A model generated the notes under the pieces. The model was given only the letters and a program-made list of their open reading frames with translations, was not told where the DNA came from and did no database searches. From NCBI GenBank assembly GCA_009777025.1, contig WRMS01000003.1:1-36176 (forward strand): DNA of 36,176 nucleotides, given 5' to 3'. This DNA is from Clostridiales bacterium. Lineage in GTDB: Bacteria > Bacillota > Peptococcia > DRI-13 > UBA5745. Below, piece after piece: positions 1 to 9,124 of this stretch. The position numbers and the translations under genes were made by a program. Numbering within the stretch: position 1 is the first letter of the stretch; every line of letters starts with the position of its first letter.

Positions 1-2
1 TG

Positions 3-476
3 CCTAAGCTGGCCATGGCGGGGCTCCTGCATGACGGAGCGAAAGCTCTTGAACCAAAGGAATTAATCCGCTACGGGGAATCTCATGCTTTACTAACCGA
101 CCCGGCGGAAAGACTGAACCCTTCCCTGCTCCATGGCCCGGTGGCTGCCTGGCTGGCCTGCCATGCATGGGGGGTCGAAGACCCGGTCGTCCTGGAGGCG
201 ATACGCTTGCATACCGCAGGAGATGCGGGGATGAGTAAAGAAGCGGGTATCGTCTTTATGGCGGATTTGATTGAAGCCGGACGTAACTATGAAGGCGTGG
301 AGAAGCTCCGGCGTCTCTGCCGGGAAGATCTGCAAGCCGCCATGATCGAAGCGATCGAGCAAACCATGGTCTACCTGGAACACATGAAAAAGCCCCTGCA
401 TGGCGGAACGATCCGTTGCCTTGCATGGCTGAAGAAAGAGAGGGGCATGGAATGGAGAGCAAAGAGCAGGCCATAA
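3..476 (+). CDS. yqeK: YqeK-type HD-domain hydrolase, 3' part (5' end outside window)
   Basis: The frame is open to the left edge (P-K-L-A before the first in-window Met at 15), so the gene starts outside the window. The LLHDGAK segment is the HD metal-binding motif, and the order HGPVAAWLA, AIRLHTAG, then MADLIEAGR follows the YqeK family, which hydrolyses diadenosine tetraphosphate symmetrically to ADP. YqeK normally sits between nadD and rsfS, and rsfS does follow here with a 25-bp overlap, which supports the call and suggests translational coupling. The first His of the HD superfamily motif would lie upstream and cannot be checked. The C-terminal tail is basic (KKERGMEWRAKSRP). Confidence 0.9.
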   Translation, partial: PKLAMAGLLHDGAKALEPKELIRYGESHALLTDPAERLNPSLLHGPVAAWLACHAWGVEDPVVLEAIRLHTAGDAGMSKEAGIVFMADLIEAGRNYEGVEKLRRLCREDLQAAMIEAIEQTMVYLEHMKKPLHGGTIRCLAWLKKERGMEWRAKSRP

Positions 477-835
477 TATCCGCAAGGGCAATGGACCAGC
501 GAGGCGGCACAAAGATTACCGTATTGGAGATTGAGCGTCTGTCAACCTTGACGGATTACTTCGTCGTAGGCACGGGCAATACCCGTGTACAGACCCAGGC
601 GATGGCGGACAATATAGCAGACGGGCTAGTTAAGGAGGGGATACGTCCTATTCGAATAGAAGGCTTTGAAGAAGGACGCTGGATCCTTATGGACTACGGG
701 CATGTTATCGTTCATATATTCCAGGAGGATCAACGCAATTTCTATAACCTGGATCGCCTGTGGGCCGACGCCCCCGCGCTGCCCTTTGCGGAAGTCTTTC
801 CGGATAAGGTGACGGAGGATGCCAGGGAAACGTAA
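452..835 (+). CDS. rsfS: Ribosomal silencing factor RsfS (Iojap family)
   Basis: This 127-residue protein matches the RsfS/Iojap family, which binds ribosomal protein L14 on the 50S subunit and blocks subunit joining when nutrients are short. Family marks are LTDYFVVGTGNTRVQTQAMADNI, RIEGFEEGRWILMDYGHVIVHIF and a C-terminal YNLDRLWADAP segment. The ORF track starts at a TTG (416), but ATG at 452 fits better: a GAAAGAGAGG ribosome binding site precedes it and family members begin near this point. It overlaps the end of yqeK, as expected for the nadD-yqeK-rsfS operon. Its stop is only 4 bp from the stop of the convergent histidine kinase gene, and no clear terminator lies between them. Confidence 0.95.
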   Translation: MESKEQAIISARAMDQRGGTKITVLEIERLSTLTDYFVVGTGNTRVQTQAMADNIADGLVKEGIRPIRIEGFEEGRWILMDYGHVIVHIFQEDQRNFYNLDRLWADAPALPFAEVFPDKVTEDARET

Positions 836-839
836 GCGA

Positions 840-3446
840 CTATTGCGCGCTGTCGGCGGCAGGATTTGATTTCTTTAAGTATTTATGCATGATTTCCAAA
901 ACGTCATTGATATGAAGCGGTTTCCCCACATGATCATTCATGCCGGCTGAGAGGCATTTCTTGATATCCTCATGAAACACATTGGCGGTCATGGCAATGA
1001 TGGGAATGGTTTTCGCGTTCTGCCTGTCCAGTGCGCGAATGCGGCGCGTCGCTTCGTAGCCGTCCATTTCCGGCATTTGGACGTCCATAAAAATCATATT
1101 GTAGCGTTCCGGGTTTTCGCTGAACATCTGTACAGCCTCGACGCCGTTCTCCGCAATGTCGATTTGCGTTAAGGTCGGTTCCAGCAGGGTCAGGACTATC
1201 TCCCGGTTGATCTCTACGTCCTCCGCCAGCAATATGCGACTTCCCTCGAAAACACCGCTGATATCCGCGGTGTTTTGCGTCTCTTCCCCCGATATACGGT
1301 GATAGCCAAGAGATTCGCTGATGGTGTCTACGATAGAGGAGGGGAACAGGGGTTTGGGTAGAAAGGTGTGAATACCGGCTTCTTTCGCGTCCTTCTGGAT
1401 CAAGTCCCAGTCGGTGGACGAAATCATCACGACAACACTATTTGTGTCGGATTCCTTTTCTTTCAGCATTTTGCTTAGCTGGATGCCGTTTATACCGGGC
1501 AGCTTCCAGTCCACAAAGTAAATGTTATACGGCCCGTTTTTTTCCACCAGGGCCAGCGCTTCTTCACCGCTTGTCGTGGTATCGCAGGACGTTCCCATTC
1601 CCTGGACTATTTTTTCAAAATACGCTAAAATTTCCGGATCGTCGTCCACGGCAAGAATGCGAATGCCGGCTCGGTCGATGTTTGGATTTGCATACAGGCT
1701 GCGCTTTTGCGCTTGATCTTGAGGTACTTGATTGACCTGAAACGTAAAGGAGAAGGTAGAGCCTTTTCCCGGTTCGGATTCAACCCAAATATCCCCTCCC
1801 ATCATTTCGATAATGTTCTTGGAAATCGAGAGGCCGAGCCCGGTTCCGCCGTACATTCGCGTTGTGTCGCTCTTTGCCTGCGAAAAAGGTTGAAACAGAC
1901 GGGCCTGCTGTTCGGGATTGATGCCGATTCCCGTATCGATCACGGATAGCTTAATCGTACACACGCTGTCTTCTTCGGCCAGAAAACCGGTTTCGATCCG
2001 GATAGATCCGCCCTCCGGAGTGAACTTGATCGCGTTGCCTACCAGGTTCGTGATCACCTGCGCCAATTGTTGGTCGTCTCCAAAAAGAATTTCCGGTATG
2101 CTGCTGTCTATATACACGGAGAACTTCAGATTTTTTTCTTCCGCTTTAAAACTGACCACATTTACTACGCGCTGCAGCATCCTTTCAAAATTAAACTCGG
2201 ATGGGGAAAGCTCAAACTTCCCGGCTTCGATTTTTGACATATCCAGAATGTCGTTGATAATGCCCAAAAGGTGCTTTGCCGCGTCGTCAATTTTGTCGAA
2301 GCTATAATCCTTCCGATTAATATCAGCGGAAGATTTCCCAATCATAGCCATGCCGATGATCGCGTTCATCGGCGTACGGATTTCATGACTCATATTGGCG
2401 AGAAAGTCACTTTTCGCACGGCTCGCTTTTTGGGCGTCCTCCAGCGCTTCGGCGAGTTTTTCCTGAAGATCGATGATTACCGTCATATCATCGATACTCC
2501 CGACCACGCCGGATATCTGGTCGTTTTCATCGTACACGGGTACCGTTCGCGCGCGGAATTTTTTGCCGTCTATCTCGGAAATCCAATCCTGAGGGCCTTC
2601 AATCAGCGTCTTGTGTACATTGTCAATGATGTCGAAATGCCGCCCTTTATGTCTGGCGTAGGTCAGACTTTTCCCTTCGATGAAATCAGGCTCTACGCCG
2701 ATGGTTTTCAGATACAGTCCATTGAAAAGGGTAATCGTTTCATCCTTGTCCACGCTCCAGATCACACCGGCGTAATTCCTGATGACGGCGTCCAGCTTCG
2801 CATTGGTGGCATTGATTCTCCGGGTCATCTCATTTTTCAGTACGGCATTGGAAATCAACAGCCCAACGGAGTACAGGGCATGGATTTCCTCATCGGACCA
2901 GACCCGTTCCTTCCGGCAGTCGTCAACGCTGAAAAGGCCCCAGAACTTATTCTGCAAAAACAGGGGGATGATGACTATGGATTTTACATCATATCCACCC
3001 AGGAAATCCTGGTTGTAATGCGGCATTTTGGACAAGGGACCGTTGATGTACCCTTTACGGATAAACATGTTTTCCCATTCCGGCTTATCGCCGTAGGGGA
3101 ACTTCATCCGTACGGGAACCGGTTTTATCTGATTCCCGCTCTCACTCTGCCATGTGCATTGCTGGACAAAATGCGTGGCGCCATCGATTTCCTCATTTCG
3201 CCAGATATGGATACGGTCTGCGTCTACGCAGCTTCCGATAAGCTCAAAACATTCCACAAGGGATGCTTCAAACTCCGCTTCCGTATCTGCGTCCAGTAAC
3301 ACGACGGCTACACGGTTTGCCATGTTCAGTAAACGGTCCCGTTCTTCGATGAGGAGGATCACCTGTTTGTACTCTTCCGGACTTACGCAATCTGAGGTGC
3401 TAACTCTGTCGTTTTGCTGTATATTACGGTTGTCAATATTTACCAT
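840..3446 (-). CDS. Soluble hybrid sensor histidine kinase (GAF-PAS-HisKA-HATPase-REC-REC)
   Basis: The protein has 868 residues and no membrane segment, so it is probably cytoplasmic. Visible order: GAF-like region (about 45-210), PAS-like region (about 215-335), HisKA with the H-box [14 protein letters not shown] (phospho-acceptor His near 353), HATPase with N-box ([13 protein letters not shown]), DTGIGI and [10 protein letters not shown], then two receiver domains. The first has AVDDD and VDWKLPG, the second LAEDVEINR and [13 protein letters not shown]. There is no HPt domain or DNA-binding output, so the phosphate must end on its own receivers or pass to another protein. Its ATG lies 14 bp inside the end of the upstream chemoreceptor gene, so the two are co-transcribed and probably translationally coupled. 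The signal is unknown. Confidence 0.95.
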   Translation of the reverse strand: MVNIDNRNIQQNDRVSTSDCVSPEEYKQVILLIEERDRLLNMANRVAVVLLDADTEAEFEASLVECFELIGSCVDADRIHIWRNEEIDGATHFVQQCTWQSESGNQIKPVPVRMKFPYGDKPEWENMFIRKGYINGPLSKMPHYNQDFLGGYDVKSIVIIPLFLQNKFWGLFSVDDCRKERVWSDEEIHALYSVGLLISNAVLKNEMTRRINATNAKLDAVIRNYAGVIWSVDKDETITLFNGLYLKTIGVEPDFIEGKSLTYARHKGRHFDIIDNVHKTLIEGPQDWISEIDGKKFRARTVPVYDENDQISGVVGSIDDMTVIIDLQEKLAEALEDAQKASRAKSDFLANMSHEIRTPMNAIIGMAMIGKSSADINRKDYSFDKIDDAAKHLLGIINDILDMSKIEAGKFELSPSEFNFERMLQRVVNVVSFKAEEKNLKFSVYIDSSIPEILFGDDQQLAQVITNLVGNAIKFTPEGGSIRIETGFLAEEDSVCTIKLSVIDTGIGINPEQQARLFQPFSQAKSDTTRMYGGTGLGLSISKNIIEMMGGDIWVESEPGKGSTFSFTFQVNQVPQDQAQKRSLYANPNIDRAGIRILAVDDDPEILAYFEKIVQGMGTSCDTTTSGEEALALVEKNGPYNIYFVDWKLPGINGIQLSKMLKEKESDTNSVVVMISSTDWDLIQKDAKEAGIHTFLPKPLFPSSIVDTISESLGYHRISGEETQNTADISGVFEGSRILLAEDVEINREIVLTLLEPTLTQIDIAENGVEAVQMFSENPERYNMIFMDVQMPEMDGYEATRRIRALDRQNAKTIPIIAMTANVFHEDIKKCLSAGMNDHVGKPLHINDVLEIMHKYLKKSNPAADSAQ

Positions 3447-5208
3447 TATTATCGGCGCCTGCTATCAACATATAATCATAGAGAGGTGCGGCAGGGGAGC
3501 TTTTCATCTGCCTATTGAACTCCGGCGAAGAGCCATGTGCCACGCTATCCTGCTTGAGTTTAAACTGTGAGATATACGTTCTCAGCATGTCGGACTGTGA
3601 ACTCATTTCTTCCGAAGCGGCTGCGCTTTCCTGAGCGGTTGCACTGTTGTGCTGCACGACCTGTGCGACTTGATCGACGCTGGAATTGATTTGTATAATA
3701 TCCAAAGCCTGCTTTTCCGACGCTTCGGTAATGGCTTCCACAATATGGCTGCTTTCGTTAATGCCGGTGACTATCTCTGTTAAGCTTGCTGCGGTTTCGC
3801 CGGCAATCCGTACGCCCAGATTCGCTTTTTCAATTGAGTTTTCGATCAGGCTGCCTGTGTCTTTTGCTGCAGCAGCGCTTTTGGCTGCAAGATTACGTAC
3901 TTCTTCCGCAACAACCGCAAAGCCTTTTCCCGCCGCTCCCGCTCTGGCCGCTTCCACCGCGGCGTTTAGCGCGAGAATGTTCGTTTGGAAAGCGATATCG
4001 TCAATCACTTTGATAACCTTACTGATCGAACCGCTGGCTTCGTTGATTTCGTTGACCGCCTCGATCATTTCATCCATCTGCTGGCTGCCTCTTTCCGCGT
4101 TGTCTTTTATTAAGTCGGCCAGTTTATTGGCTTGTTCAGCCAGTTCCGCGTTTGCTTTGATTTTCTCCGCAATCTCGGCAATGGAGCTCGATAGCTCCTC
4201 GATGGACGCGGCTTGTTCGGTGGAGCCCTGGGCGAGTGATTGCGCGCCGTCGGCAACCTGCTTCGAGCCTGTGGAAACCTGTTCGGAGGACTGATGGATT
4301 TCTACAAACATATCATTCAGCTTTGTGCTCATCTGATCCAGGGAGTTACCGATCACATCCTGATCCGATAAAACCGATAGCTCGGAGGTCATGTCGCCAG
4401 CCGCGACGGTCTCCAGCACTTTGCTCACATTGGTAATCCGCCCAACGAAATCGGCGCAGGACTTGATCGTTTTCCCGATTTCGTCATTCACCCGGGAAAG
4501 GTGCTTAATCGTCTCCTGATCCTCCGCACTGAGAGAAATGTCGCCATAGGTACTGGCTTTCGTCATATAGGCAACAAGCGGGACGAGCGGCTTGACGATG
4601 CTCTTGGTAATGAACCATGCCAGGATGCAGGATATAGCCAGGGCGACGCCGATCAGCGCAAGGATCACGGCATTCATCAGGACCCCGAATTTTTCAATTT
4701 CAACGCTTTTTCCCTCCATGATGGTGGTATATCGATTCTCCATGCTGGATAACAGGTTGATCACTTCCTGGGTCTTGGGAAGAACGATGTTCGTCAGATG
4801 CTCCCTGGCTTCCCGGGTATTCCCCGACCTTATATATGCGACGATATCTTGCGCTTCATGATGGATCAAGTCGTGGGGTTCTGTGATCTTGCTCAACAAA
4901 GCGCGAATTTCTTGATCCTGTAAGTTTCTGGCTACCTCGCTATCCGTCCATCTGCCGAAGGCGCAAGCGCTCGGGTCGAGGGAACCTGTGAAATCCGCTC
5001 CTGTCATCACGGTTTCGGTAAGCCCCTGCCTCCATACAAAATGGGCGTTCAACACTTCGCTGATGCCGACGCTTTCCTTATGCATAACGTCTAATTCCCG
5101 GGACATACGCGTGAGAATACTGGAAGCCCCCAACCCGACGATACCGGTAATCACCCCGACTACCGCTACAAGAATGAATCCGAATAGAACTTTTTTACGA
5201 ATTGTCAT
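3433..5208 (-). CDS. Methyl-accepting chemotaxis protein with CZB-like sensor motif
   Basis: This is a 591-residue chemoreceptor. It has an N-terminal membrane segment (about 7-29), a roughly 145-residue outer region, a second membrane segment (about 175-200), a HAMP-type linker, and a long coiled signalling domain. The conserved hairpin tip reads [39 protein letters not shown] (shown here in full only as the family hallmark). The outer region contains HFVW, then CAFGRW, then PHDLIHHEA, which resembles the HxxW / CxxGxW / H core of CZB zinc-binding domains. ATG 5208 has an AAGGG site 8 nt upstream. The hybrid kinase gene overlaps its 3' end. No cheA, cheW or cheR lies nearby, so it could feed a distant chemotaxis array or act with the kinase. 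Confidence 0.95.
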   Translation of the reverse strand: MTIRKKVLFGFILVAVVGVITGIVGLGASSILTRMSRELDVMHKESVGISEVLNAHFVWRQGLTETVMTGADFTGSLDPSACAFGRWTDSEVARNLQDQEIRALLSKITEPHDLIHHEAQDIVAYIRSGNTREAREHLTNIVLPKTQEVINLLSSMENRYTTIMEGKSVEIEKFGVLMNAVILALIGVALAISCILAWFITKSIVKPLVPLVAYMTKASTYGDISLSAEDQETIKHLSRVNDEIGKTIKSCADFVGRITNVSKVLETVAAGDMTSELSVLSDQDVIGNSLDQMSTKLNDMFVEIHQSSEQVSTGSKQVADGAQSLAQGSTEQAASIEELSSSIAEIAEKIKANAELAEQANKLADLIKDNAERGSQQMDEMIEAVNEINEASGSISKVIKVIDDIAFQTNILALNAAVEAARAGAAGKGFAVVAEEVRNLAAKSAAAAKDTGSLIENSIEKANLGVRIAGETAASLTEIVTGINESSHIVEAITEASEKQALDIIQINSSVDQVAQVVQHNSATAQESAAASEEMSSQSDMLRTYISQFKLKQDSVAHGSSPEFNRQMKSSPAAPLYDYMLIAGADNNGKY

Positions 5209-5251
5209 ATGACTGCCCTTCTTTTTTTTTTGAGTTATACATTTTTACTAT

Positions 5252-5318
5252 AGGAATCCCTATGTATAGAATCATTTAGGGGATTCATATAATAGAATCC
5301 TTTGCGGGATTCCTTTGC
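5252..5318. repeat. GAATC-type short repeats and small hairpins upstream of the chemoreceptor operon
   Basis: Read on the minus strand, GATTCTA or GATTCCTA recurs three times about 20-30 bases apart, ahead of the chemoreceptor gene. On the plus strand the same stretch forms small hairpins, for example GAATCC-TTTGCG-GGATTC near 5296-5313, and GGAATCCC at 5252 is mirrored by GGGATTCC near 5307. Spacing and position would suit binding sites of a regulator, but this is inference. Confidence 0.45.
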
Positions 5319-5343
5319 ACGAGTTTTTTCTGTTGAAATGGAT

Positions 5344-5383
5344 CGAATTTTCGTTTAACACAGGATTCAAACCTATGTTCAAA
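5344..5383 (+). repeat. 40-bp dispersed structured repeat, copy 1
   Basis: It aligns without gaps to the copies at 9132-9171 and 11788-11827 (minus). By eye about 29 of 40 bases match the minus-strand copy, including CGAAT at the start and CACAGGATTC in the middle. This is the most diverged of the three copies and lies in intergenic DNA upstream of the chemoreceptor gene. Confidence 0.6.
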
Positions 5384-5751
5384 ATATTCCGTACATTATT
5401 AAAGTAGGAATTATCTTTTCAAATATTGTAAATCTTGCGTACTATGACTATAATACCCTAAAATTGAAAAGACGAACCACAAAATACACCCAGAAAACAG
5501 CCGGGTGTTTGTTAAGCCTTGTCCAATTGGCAATCTGTCCGGCGGCGAAGCCTCCGGTTGGCAACATCCTTTACCGTAATTCCGTTCAACGAACCGGGTC
5601 AACGAAGTCGTTTTTTCCCGCGGCGTTAGCAACTGACACTTTTGACTTCTTGTTTTAATATTGATGCCTTTAGGGTGTCAGTTACTAAATTGCTCTAATG
5701 AGTTTTCAAACACGTCCTAAAGCAAGTGATCGGAAAGATACAATCTCCTAC

Positions 5752-5780
5752 TTGACAGGAAGGCAATATTATAGTAGTAT
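5752..5780 (+). promoter_or_regulatory. Sigma-A type promoter of the SPFH operon
   Basis: TTGACA at 5752-5757 is followed after 17 bases by TAGTAT at 5775-5780. TATAAA at 5779-5784 is an alternative -10. It lies about 65 bases upstream of the SPFH start codon and points to it. Confidence 0.7.
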
Positions 5781-5784
5781 AAAT

Positions 5785-5805
5785 ATGATATCATTATAGT
5801 ATCAT
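5785..5805 (+). promoter_or_regulatory. Operator-like inverted repeat over the expected transcription start
   Basis: ATGATA at 5785 and TATCAT at 5800-5805 form an inverted repeat with a 9-base centre. The first ten bases, ATGATATCAT, are themselves a palindrome. The site sits at the expected +1 of the SPFH promoter, a natural repressor position. The small ribbon-helix-helix protein encoded in the same operon is a candidate ligand (inference). Confidence 0.5.
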
Positions 5806-5844
5806 TCTTATTGGGAAGAGCATATGAAACAGGAGGTATTTAGC

Positions 5845-6846
5845 ATGGAAACCAAAAGCTACACAGAAACAGAAAAGGTCGTTCAGGGGCTAAACGGTCT
5901 CGTACTTATGCCCATCCTCATCCTGCTGCATATCAGCACGATAGCCGGTTTTATCATCAGCGCGATACATTCTTCCGTAATGAGCATAGTCCTCTGCGGG
6001 CTTGGGTTTATCATTATACCCCTGTGTTATCCAGGACTGAAGATCATCAACCCAAACGAAGCGCTGGTCCTTGCCTTATTTGGCAAGTATTATGGCACCA
6101 TCCGGCAAGCGGGTTTCCACTGGGTTCATCCTTTTTGTGTGGGGATCAACCCAACGGCGTCGTCAGCGTCCACGCAGTCGAACCTCAAGGAAACGACGAA
6201 GTCGCTTTTCGTCGGTCAACTGAGTTCGGGCGTCGCGGAGGAAAGCAGGACCTCGGGCAAGAAATTGTCCCTGAAAACATTGACGTTGAAAAACGACATC
6301 CAGAAAGTCAACGATGTGCTCGGCAATCCTGTGGAGATCGGCGTCAATGTGATCTGGCAGATTGCGAACACCGCAAAAGCCGTATTCAACGTGGACAATT
6401 ACAAGGAGTATCTTTCGATCCAGTGTGATTCGGCGCTGCGCCACATTGCCAGGAGTTATCCTTACGACGTTTCCGAGCAGGGGGATGAACGATCGCTGCG
6501 AGGCTCCAGCCAGGAAGTAGCGGAAAAGCTCAAGGATGAGCTTCAGGCTAAAGTGGAGGTCGCGGGAATCAAGGTCCTGGAAGTCAGGATCACCCATCTG
6601 GCCTATGCGCCGGAGATTGCCGCAGCTATGCTGCAGCGCCAACAGGCTGTCGCGGTCATCGAAGCCCGGCAGAAGATCGTTGAAGGGGCGGTCGGTATGG
6701 TGGAGATGGCGCTCCATAAGCTGAGTGAGAACAATATCGTCACGCTGGACGATGAAAGGAAAGCAGCGATGGTCAGTAACCTGCTGGTGGTACTCTGCGG
6801 CAACAAGGACGCCCAGCCGATCGTCAACAGCGGCTCGATTTATTAG
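5845..6846 (+). CDS. SPFH/band-7 domain membrane protein
   Basis: The protein is about 333 residues. Two hydrophobic segments near the N-terminus ([19 protein letters not shown] and [16 protein letters not shown]) are followed by an SPFH-like domain starting at [17 protein letters not shown], and then by a helical region rich in Ala, Glu and Lys ([28 protein letters not shown]). SPFH proteins oligomerise on membranes and organise lipid or protein microdomains. The ORF track starts at 5824, but AGGAGG at 5831-5836 sits 8 bases before ATG 5845, so I use 5845. A small ribbon-helix-helix gene follows 46 bases downstream, a pairing common for this SPFH subgroup. The client and physiological role are unknown. 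Confidence 0.88.
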   Translation: METKSYTETEKVVQGLNGLVLMPILILLHISTIAGFIISAIHSSVMSIVLCGLGFIIIPLCYPGLKIINPNEALVLALFGKYYGTIRQAGFHWVHPFCVGINPTASSASTQSNLKETTKSLFVGQLSSGVAEESRTSGKKLSLKTLTLKNDIQKVNDVLGNPVEIGVNVIWQIANTAKAVFNVDNYKEYLSIQCDSALRHIARSYPYDVSEQGDERSLRGSSQEVAEKLKDELQAKVEVAGIKVLEVRITHLAYAPEIAAAMLQRQQAVAVIEARQKIVEGAVGMVEMALHKLSENNIVTLDDERKAAMVSNLLVVLCGNKDAQPIVNSGSIY

Positions 6847-6892
6847 CGCTCCGAACCACTCGTCAATTGAGCGGAGAAAACGAGGGAAGCCG

Positions 6893-7078
6893 ATGGACAA
6901 AGAACAGAAAAACAGAGATGGGCCGGACAAAGAGAAAAAGCAAATTCTGCTGCGGCTGTCTCCTTCTCTGTGGCGGGACCTGGCGCGATGGGCGGAAGAC
7001 GATTTCCGTTCCATCAACGGGCAGATAGAGTATCTGCTCACAGACTGTGTGAAAAACAGGAAAAAGGAGCGGAAGTAA
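6893..7078 (+). CDS. Small Arc-like ribbon-helix-helix protein
   Basis: It has 61 residues. The core KQILLRLSPSLWRDLARWAE followed by DDFRSINGQIEYLLTDCV has the strand (ILLRLS), helix, S-x-N-x-Q-I-E-Y-LL pattern of Arc/MetJ-type ribbon-helix-helix DNA-binding proteins. Both ends are highly charged. The ORF track embeds it in a longer frame starting at 6725, inside the SPFH gene; ATG 6893 is preceded by a GAGGG site and is the sensible start. It lies 46 bases after the SPFH stop, so it is probably in the same operon. Autoregulation through the inverted repeat at 5785-5805 is a testable guess. A role as a scaffold partner of the SPFH protein is also possible. Confidence 0.8.
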   Translation: MDKEQKNRDGPDKEKKQILLRLSPSLWRDLARWAEDDFRSINGQIEYLLTDCVKNRKKERK

Positions 7079-7272
7079 ACGGGATATTGATCGCGGATTG
7101 AAAACATGAATGGATTTGCGCGGATGGGAACGGATTGAAACAAGCGGCGGGGAGTAAAGCGATTTTAGGGTGTACTCTGCGATAGGGAAGTCTGATTTAA
7201 TGGGGGAAAATACCAAGTCGAATCCATCCATGGATCCTGTCTTCGGATGGATAGAAAAAGGAGTGAACCCCC

Positions 7273-8607
7273 ACGAGTAAGGTAATTGTCATTGGCGCCA
7301 ATCATGCCGGCACTGCCGCCGTTAACACCATATTGTCTCAAAATCCGAAACCGGAAGTCCTTGTATTTGACCGCAATTCCAACATCAGCTTTTTGGGCTG
7401 CGGCATGGCGCTTTGGATCGGCAACCAGATCCGTACATCTGACGGTCTGTTCTATTCCAATCAAGCGCTGCTGGAGGAAAAAGGCGCAAAAGTCTATATG
7501 GAAGCCGACGTAACAGAAGTCGATTTTGATCAAAAAAAAGTCTCCGTCACATTGAAGAACGGCGACTGTATCAACGAATCCTATGACAAACTGATTATCG
7601 CAACCGGTTCCTGGCCGATCATTCCAGACGTGCCAGGCGTAGATTTACAAAATGTGCAACTTGTCAAACTGTTTCAAAACGCGGAGGAAGTGATCGAAAA
7701 GCTAAAAAATCCGGAAATTCAAACGATCTCCGTGATCGGCGCAGGCTATATCGGCGTTGAACTGGCGGAAGCGTTCCAACTGCATGGAAAGAAAGTAGAC
7801 CTGATCGACGTGATGCCGCGCTGCCTGTCTTCCTACTACGACGAGCCCTTTTCTCTCGCAATGGACGAAGTCCTTCGCAGCCACGGCATACGCTTGCATT
7901 ACGGTGAAAAACTGTTGGAGATTCAAGGCGGTCAGAAAGTGGAAAGCGTCGTCACAGATAAAGGCAAATACCCTTCCGATATGGTCATCCTCTGCGTTGG
8001 CTTTCGTCCCAACGCCCAATTGGGAAAGGGAAAACTGGAGCAATTCAGAAACGGCGCGTATCTGGTGAACAAGCGGCAGGAAACATCCGTGAAAGACGTC
8101 TATGCCATCGGCGACTGCGCCACCGTATATAACAACGCTATCGATTCCCGCGACTATATTGCGCTGGCTACCAACGCGGTGCGCAGCGGCCTTGTCGCCG
8201 CGTATAATATCTGCGGGATCGATGTGGAGAGTATCGGCGTACAAGGGTCAAACGGCATTTGTATTTACGATTATAAAATGGTCTCCACCGGTATTTCTGT
8301 CCAAAGGGCGGCATCGATGGGAATGGATGTGGCTTATACGGACTACGAGGATCTACAGAAACCGGAATTCATCGAAACGGAAAACCCCAAAGTCAAGATT
8401 CGCATCGTTTATGATAAAAAAAGCCGTGTGGTCATCGGCGCGCAAATGGCGTCCTCTTACGATATGTCCATGGGAATACACATGTTTTCCTTGGCCATTC
8501 AAGAAAAAGTAACCATTGACCGGTTGAAACTGCTGGATATTTTTTTCCTGCCCCATTTCAACAAACCCTATAATTACCTGACCATGGCCGCCCTTAGCGC
8601 CGAGTAG
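7273..8607 (+). CDS. nox: H2O-forming NADH oxidase / CoA-disulfide reductase family flavoprotein, ACG at the start position
   Basis: FAD-dependent pyridine-nucleotide-disulfide oxidoreductase, 444 residues if read from 7273. N-terminal FAD motif VIVIGANHAGTAA, active-site Cys43 in ISFLGCGMALW, NAD motif SVIGAGYIGVELAEAF, second FAD motif DVYAIGDCA, and the dimerisation domain ending HFNKPYNYL. This pattern fits the Nox branch that reduces O2 to water with NADH, protecting anaerobes from oxygen. The ORF track starts at TTG 7333, which would delete the FAD-binding glycines. In frame upstream the sequence runs ACG-AGT-AAG-GTA-ATT with an AAGGAG site 9 bases before the ACG and a TGA at 7264, so ACG 7273 occupies the exact place of the start codon. 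Either ACG is used, or ATG was lost by mutation or sequencing error. Confidence 0.85.
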   Translation, partial: TSKVIVIGANHAGTAAVNTILSQNPKPEVLVFDRNSNISFLGCGMALWIGNQIRTSDGLFYSNQALLEEKGAKVYMEADVTEVDFDQKKVSVTLKNGDCINESYDKLIIATGSWPIIPDVPGVDLQNVQLVKLFQNAEEVIEKLKNPEIQTISVIGAGYIGVELAEAFQLHGKKVDLIDVMPRCLSSYYDEPFSLAMDEVLRSHGIRLHYGEKLLEIQGGQKVESVVTDKGKYPSDMVILCVGFRPNAQLGKGKLEQFRNGAYLVNKRQETSVKDVYAIGDCATVYNNAIDSRDYIALATNAVRSGLVAAYNICGIDVESIGVQGSNGICIYDYKMVSTGISVQRAASMGMDVAYTDYEDLQKPEFIETENPKVKIRIVYDKKSRVVIGAQMASSYDMSMGIHMFSLAIQEKVTIDRLKLLDIFFLPHFNKPYNYLTMAALSAE

Positions 8608-8635
8608 CGCTTGCAGGCCAGAACAAAAATGGCTA

Positions 8636-8664
8636 TTGACAGAATGAGAAACGCGGTCTACAAT
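8636..8664 (+). promoter_or_regulatory. Sigma-A promoter of the T-box leader
   Basis: TTGACA at 8636-8641, a 17-base spacer, and TACAAT at 8659-8664. Transcription should begin near 8671, just before the T-box stem I sequence. Confidence 0.85.
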
Positions 8665-8808
8665 AGCACAATATGATCCACAAGAAATAGAGCGATGAAG
8701 GGGATAAAGTTCCGTACTCGGCGCTTCAGAGAGCTGTCGGATGCTGCGAGACAGCGGCCTGTACAGAACATAACTCACCCCGGAGCTTCCCGCCCGAAAG
8801 GATTGTCC

Positions 8809-8952
8809 GCAAAAAAGACAAGCAGCGAGTCTGTGACGCAGGATTTTTTGGTACTGGCAAGGCAAGCGACGACAGATGGGAAGGAGCATACACGATGGTA
8901 TGTGACTGAGCAGATGGAGGACGCGGACGCAGCCAGGAGCAAAAAAGACAAG
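8809..8952 (+). repeat. 14-bp direct repeat inside the T-box leader
   Basis: GCAAAAAAGACAAG occurs at 8809-8822 and again at 8939-8952, between stem I and the T-box core. It suggests an internal duplication that lengthened this leader. The ORF at 8695-8961 that spans it is not credible as a gene. Confidence 0.6.
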
Positions 8953-9075
8953 TCAGAGTAGGGGGGACGGTGATCCCACCGTTATCAAAGGACCAGCATT
9001 ACCTGAGCCTATCAGACGATGCCGGATAAGAGGGCGGCGAAGACCCGCCAAAGAGAGTGGTACCGCGGAAGTTGA

Positions 9076-9124
9076 GCTTTCGTCTCTCACTGTTTTACCT
9101 GACAGTGAAGGACGAAGGCTTTTT
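9076..9124 (+). terminator. T-box intrinsic terminator
   Basis: GCTTTCGTC (9076-9084) pairs with GACGAAGGC (9111-9119) with one G-U pair. Inside it TCACTGT pairs with ACAGTGA, and TTTTT follows. Formation of the antiterminator on uncharged tRNA would disrupt this stem. Confidence 0.9.

Larger units (their letters stand above)
5209..5750. other. Gene-free intergenic region with short repeats
   Basis: About 540 bases between the divergent chemoreceptor and SPFH genes hold no convincing gene. The ORFs at 5411-5632 and 5464-5658 lack ribosome binding sites and recognisable content. The region carries three GAATC/GATTC-rich units at 5252-5318, one copy of the 40-bp dispersed repeat (5344-5383), and a perfect 9-bp inverted repeat AACTGACAC (5631-5639) / GTGTCAGTT (5675-5683). 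It is locally AT-rich. It must contain the promoter of the minus-strand chemoreceptor operon, but I could not fix a good -35/-10 pair. Confidence 0.6.

Noticed and set aside
2271-3299. 342-codon plus-strand ORF within the histidine kinase gene
   Set aside because: Shadow frame; the minus strand encodes recognisable GAF, PAS and HisKA domains.
5411-5658. Two opposing ORFs of 64-73 codons in the 5.2-5.8 kb gap
   Set aside because: No ribosome binding site, no family resemblance, overlapping on opposite strands.
7333-7335. TTG start for the NADH oxidase given by the ORF track
   Set aside because: It would remove the conserved FAD-binding GANHAGT segment, has no suitable ribosome binding site, and lies 60 bases inside the homologous frame.
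8774-8780. ACT (Thr) or CAC (His) as T-box specifier
   Set aside because: The spacing to GAG matches the Trp leader only for CTC, and a His tRNA (C73) would need UGGG rather than UGGU. Thr cannot be fully excluded.
8695-8961. 88-codon ORF in the T-box leader
   Set aside because: It covers the stem I and linker of the T-box RNA, has no ribosome binding site of note and no recognisable domain.
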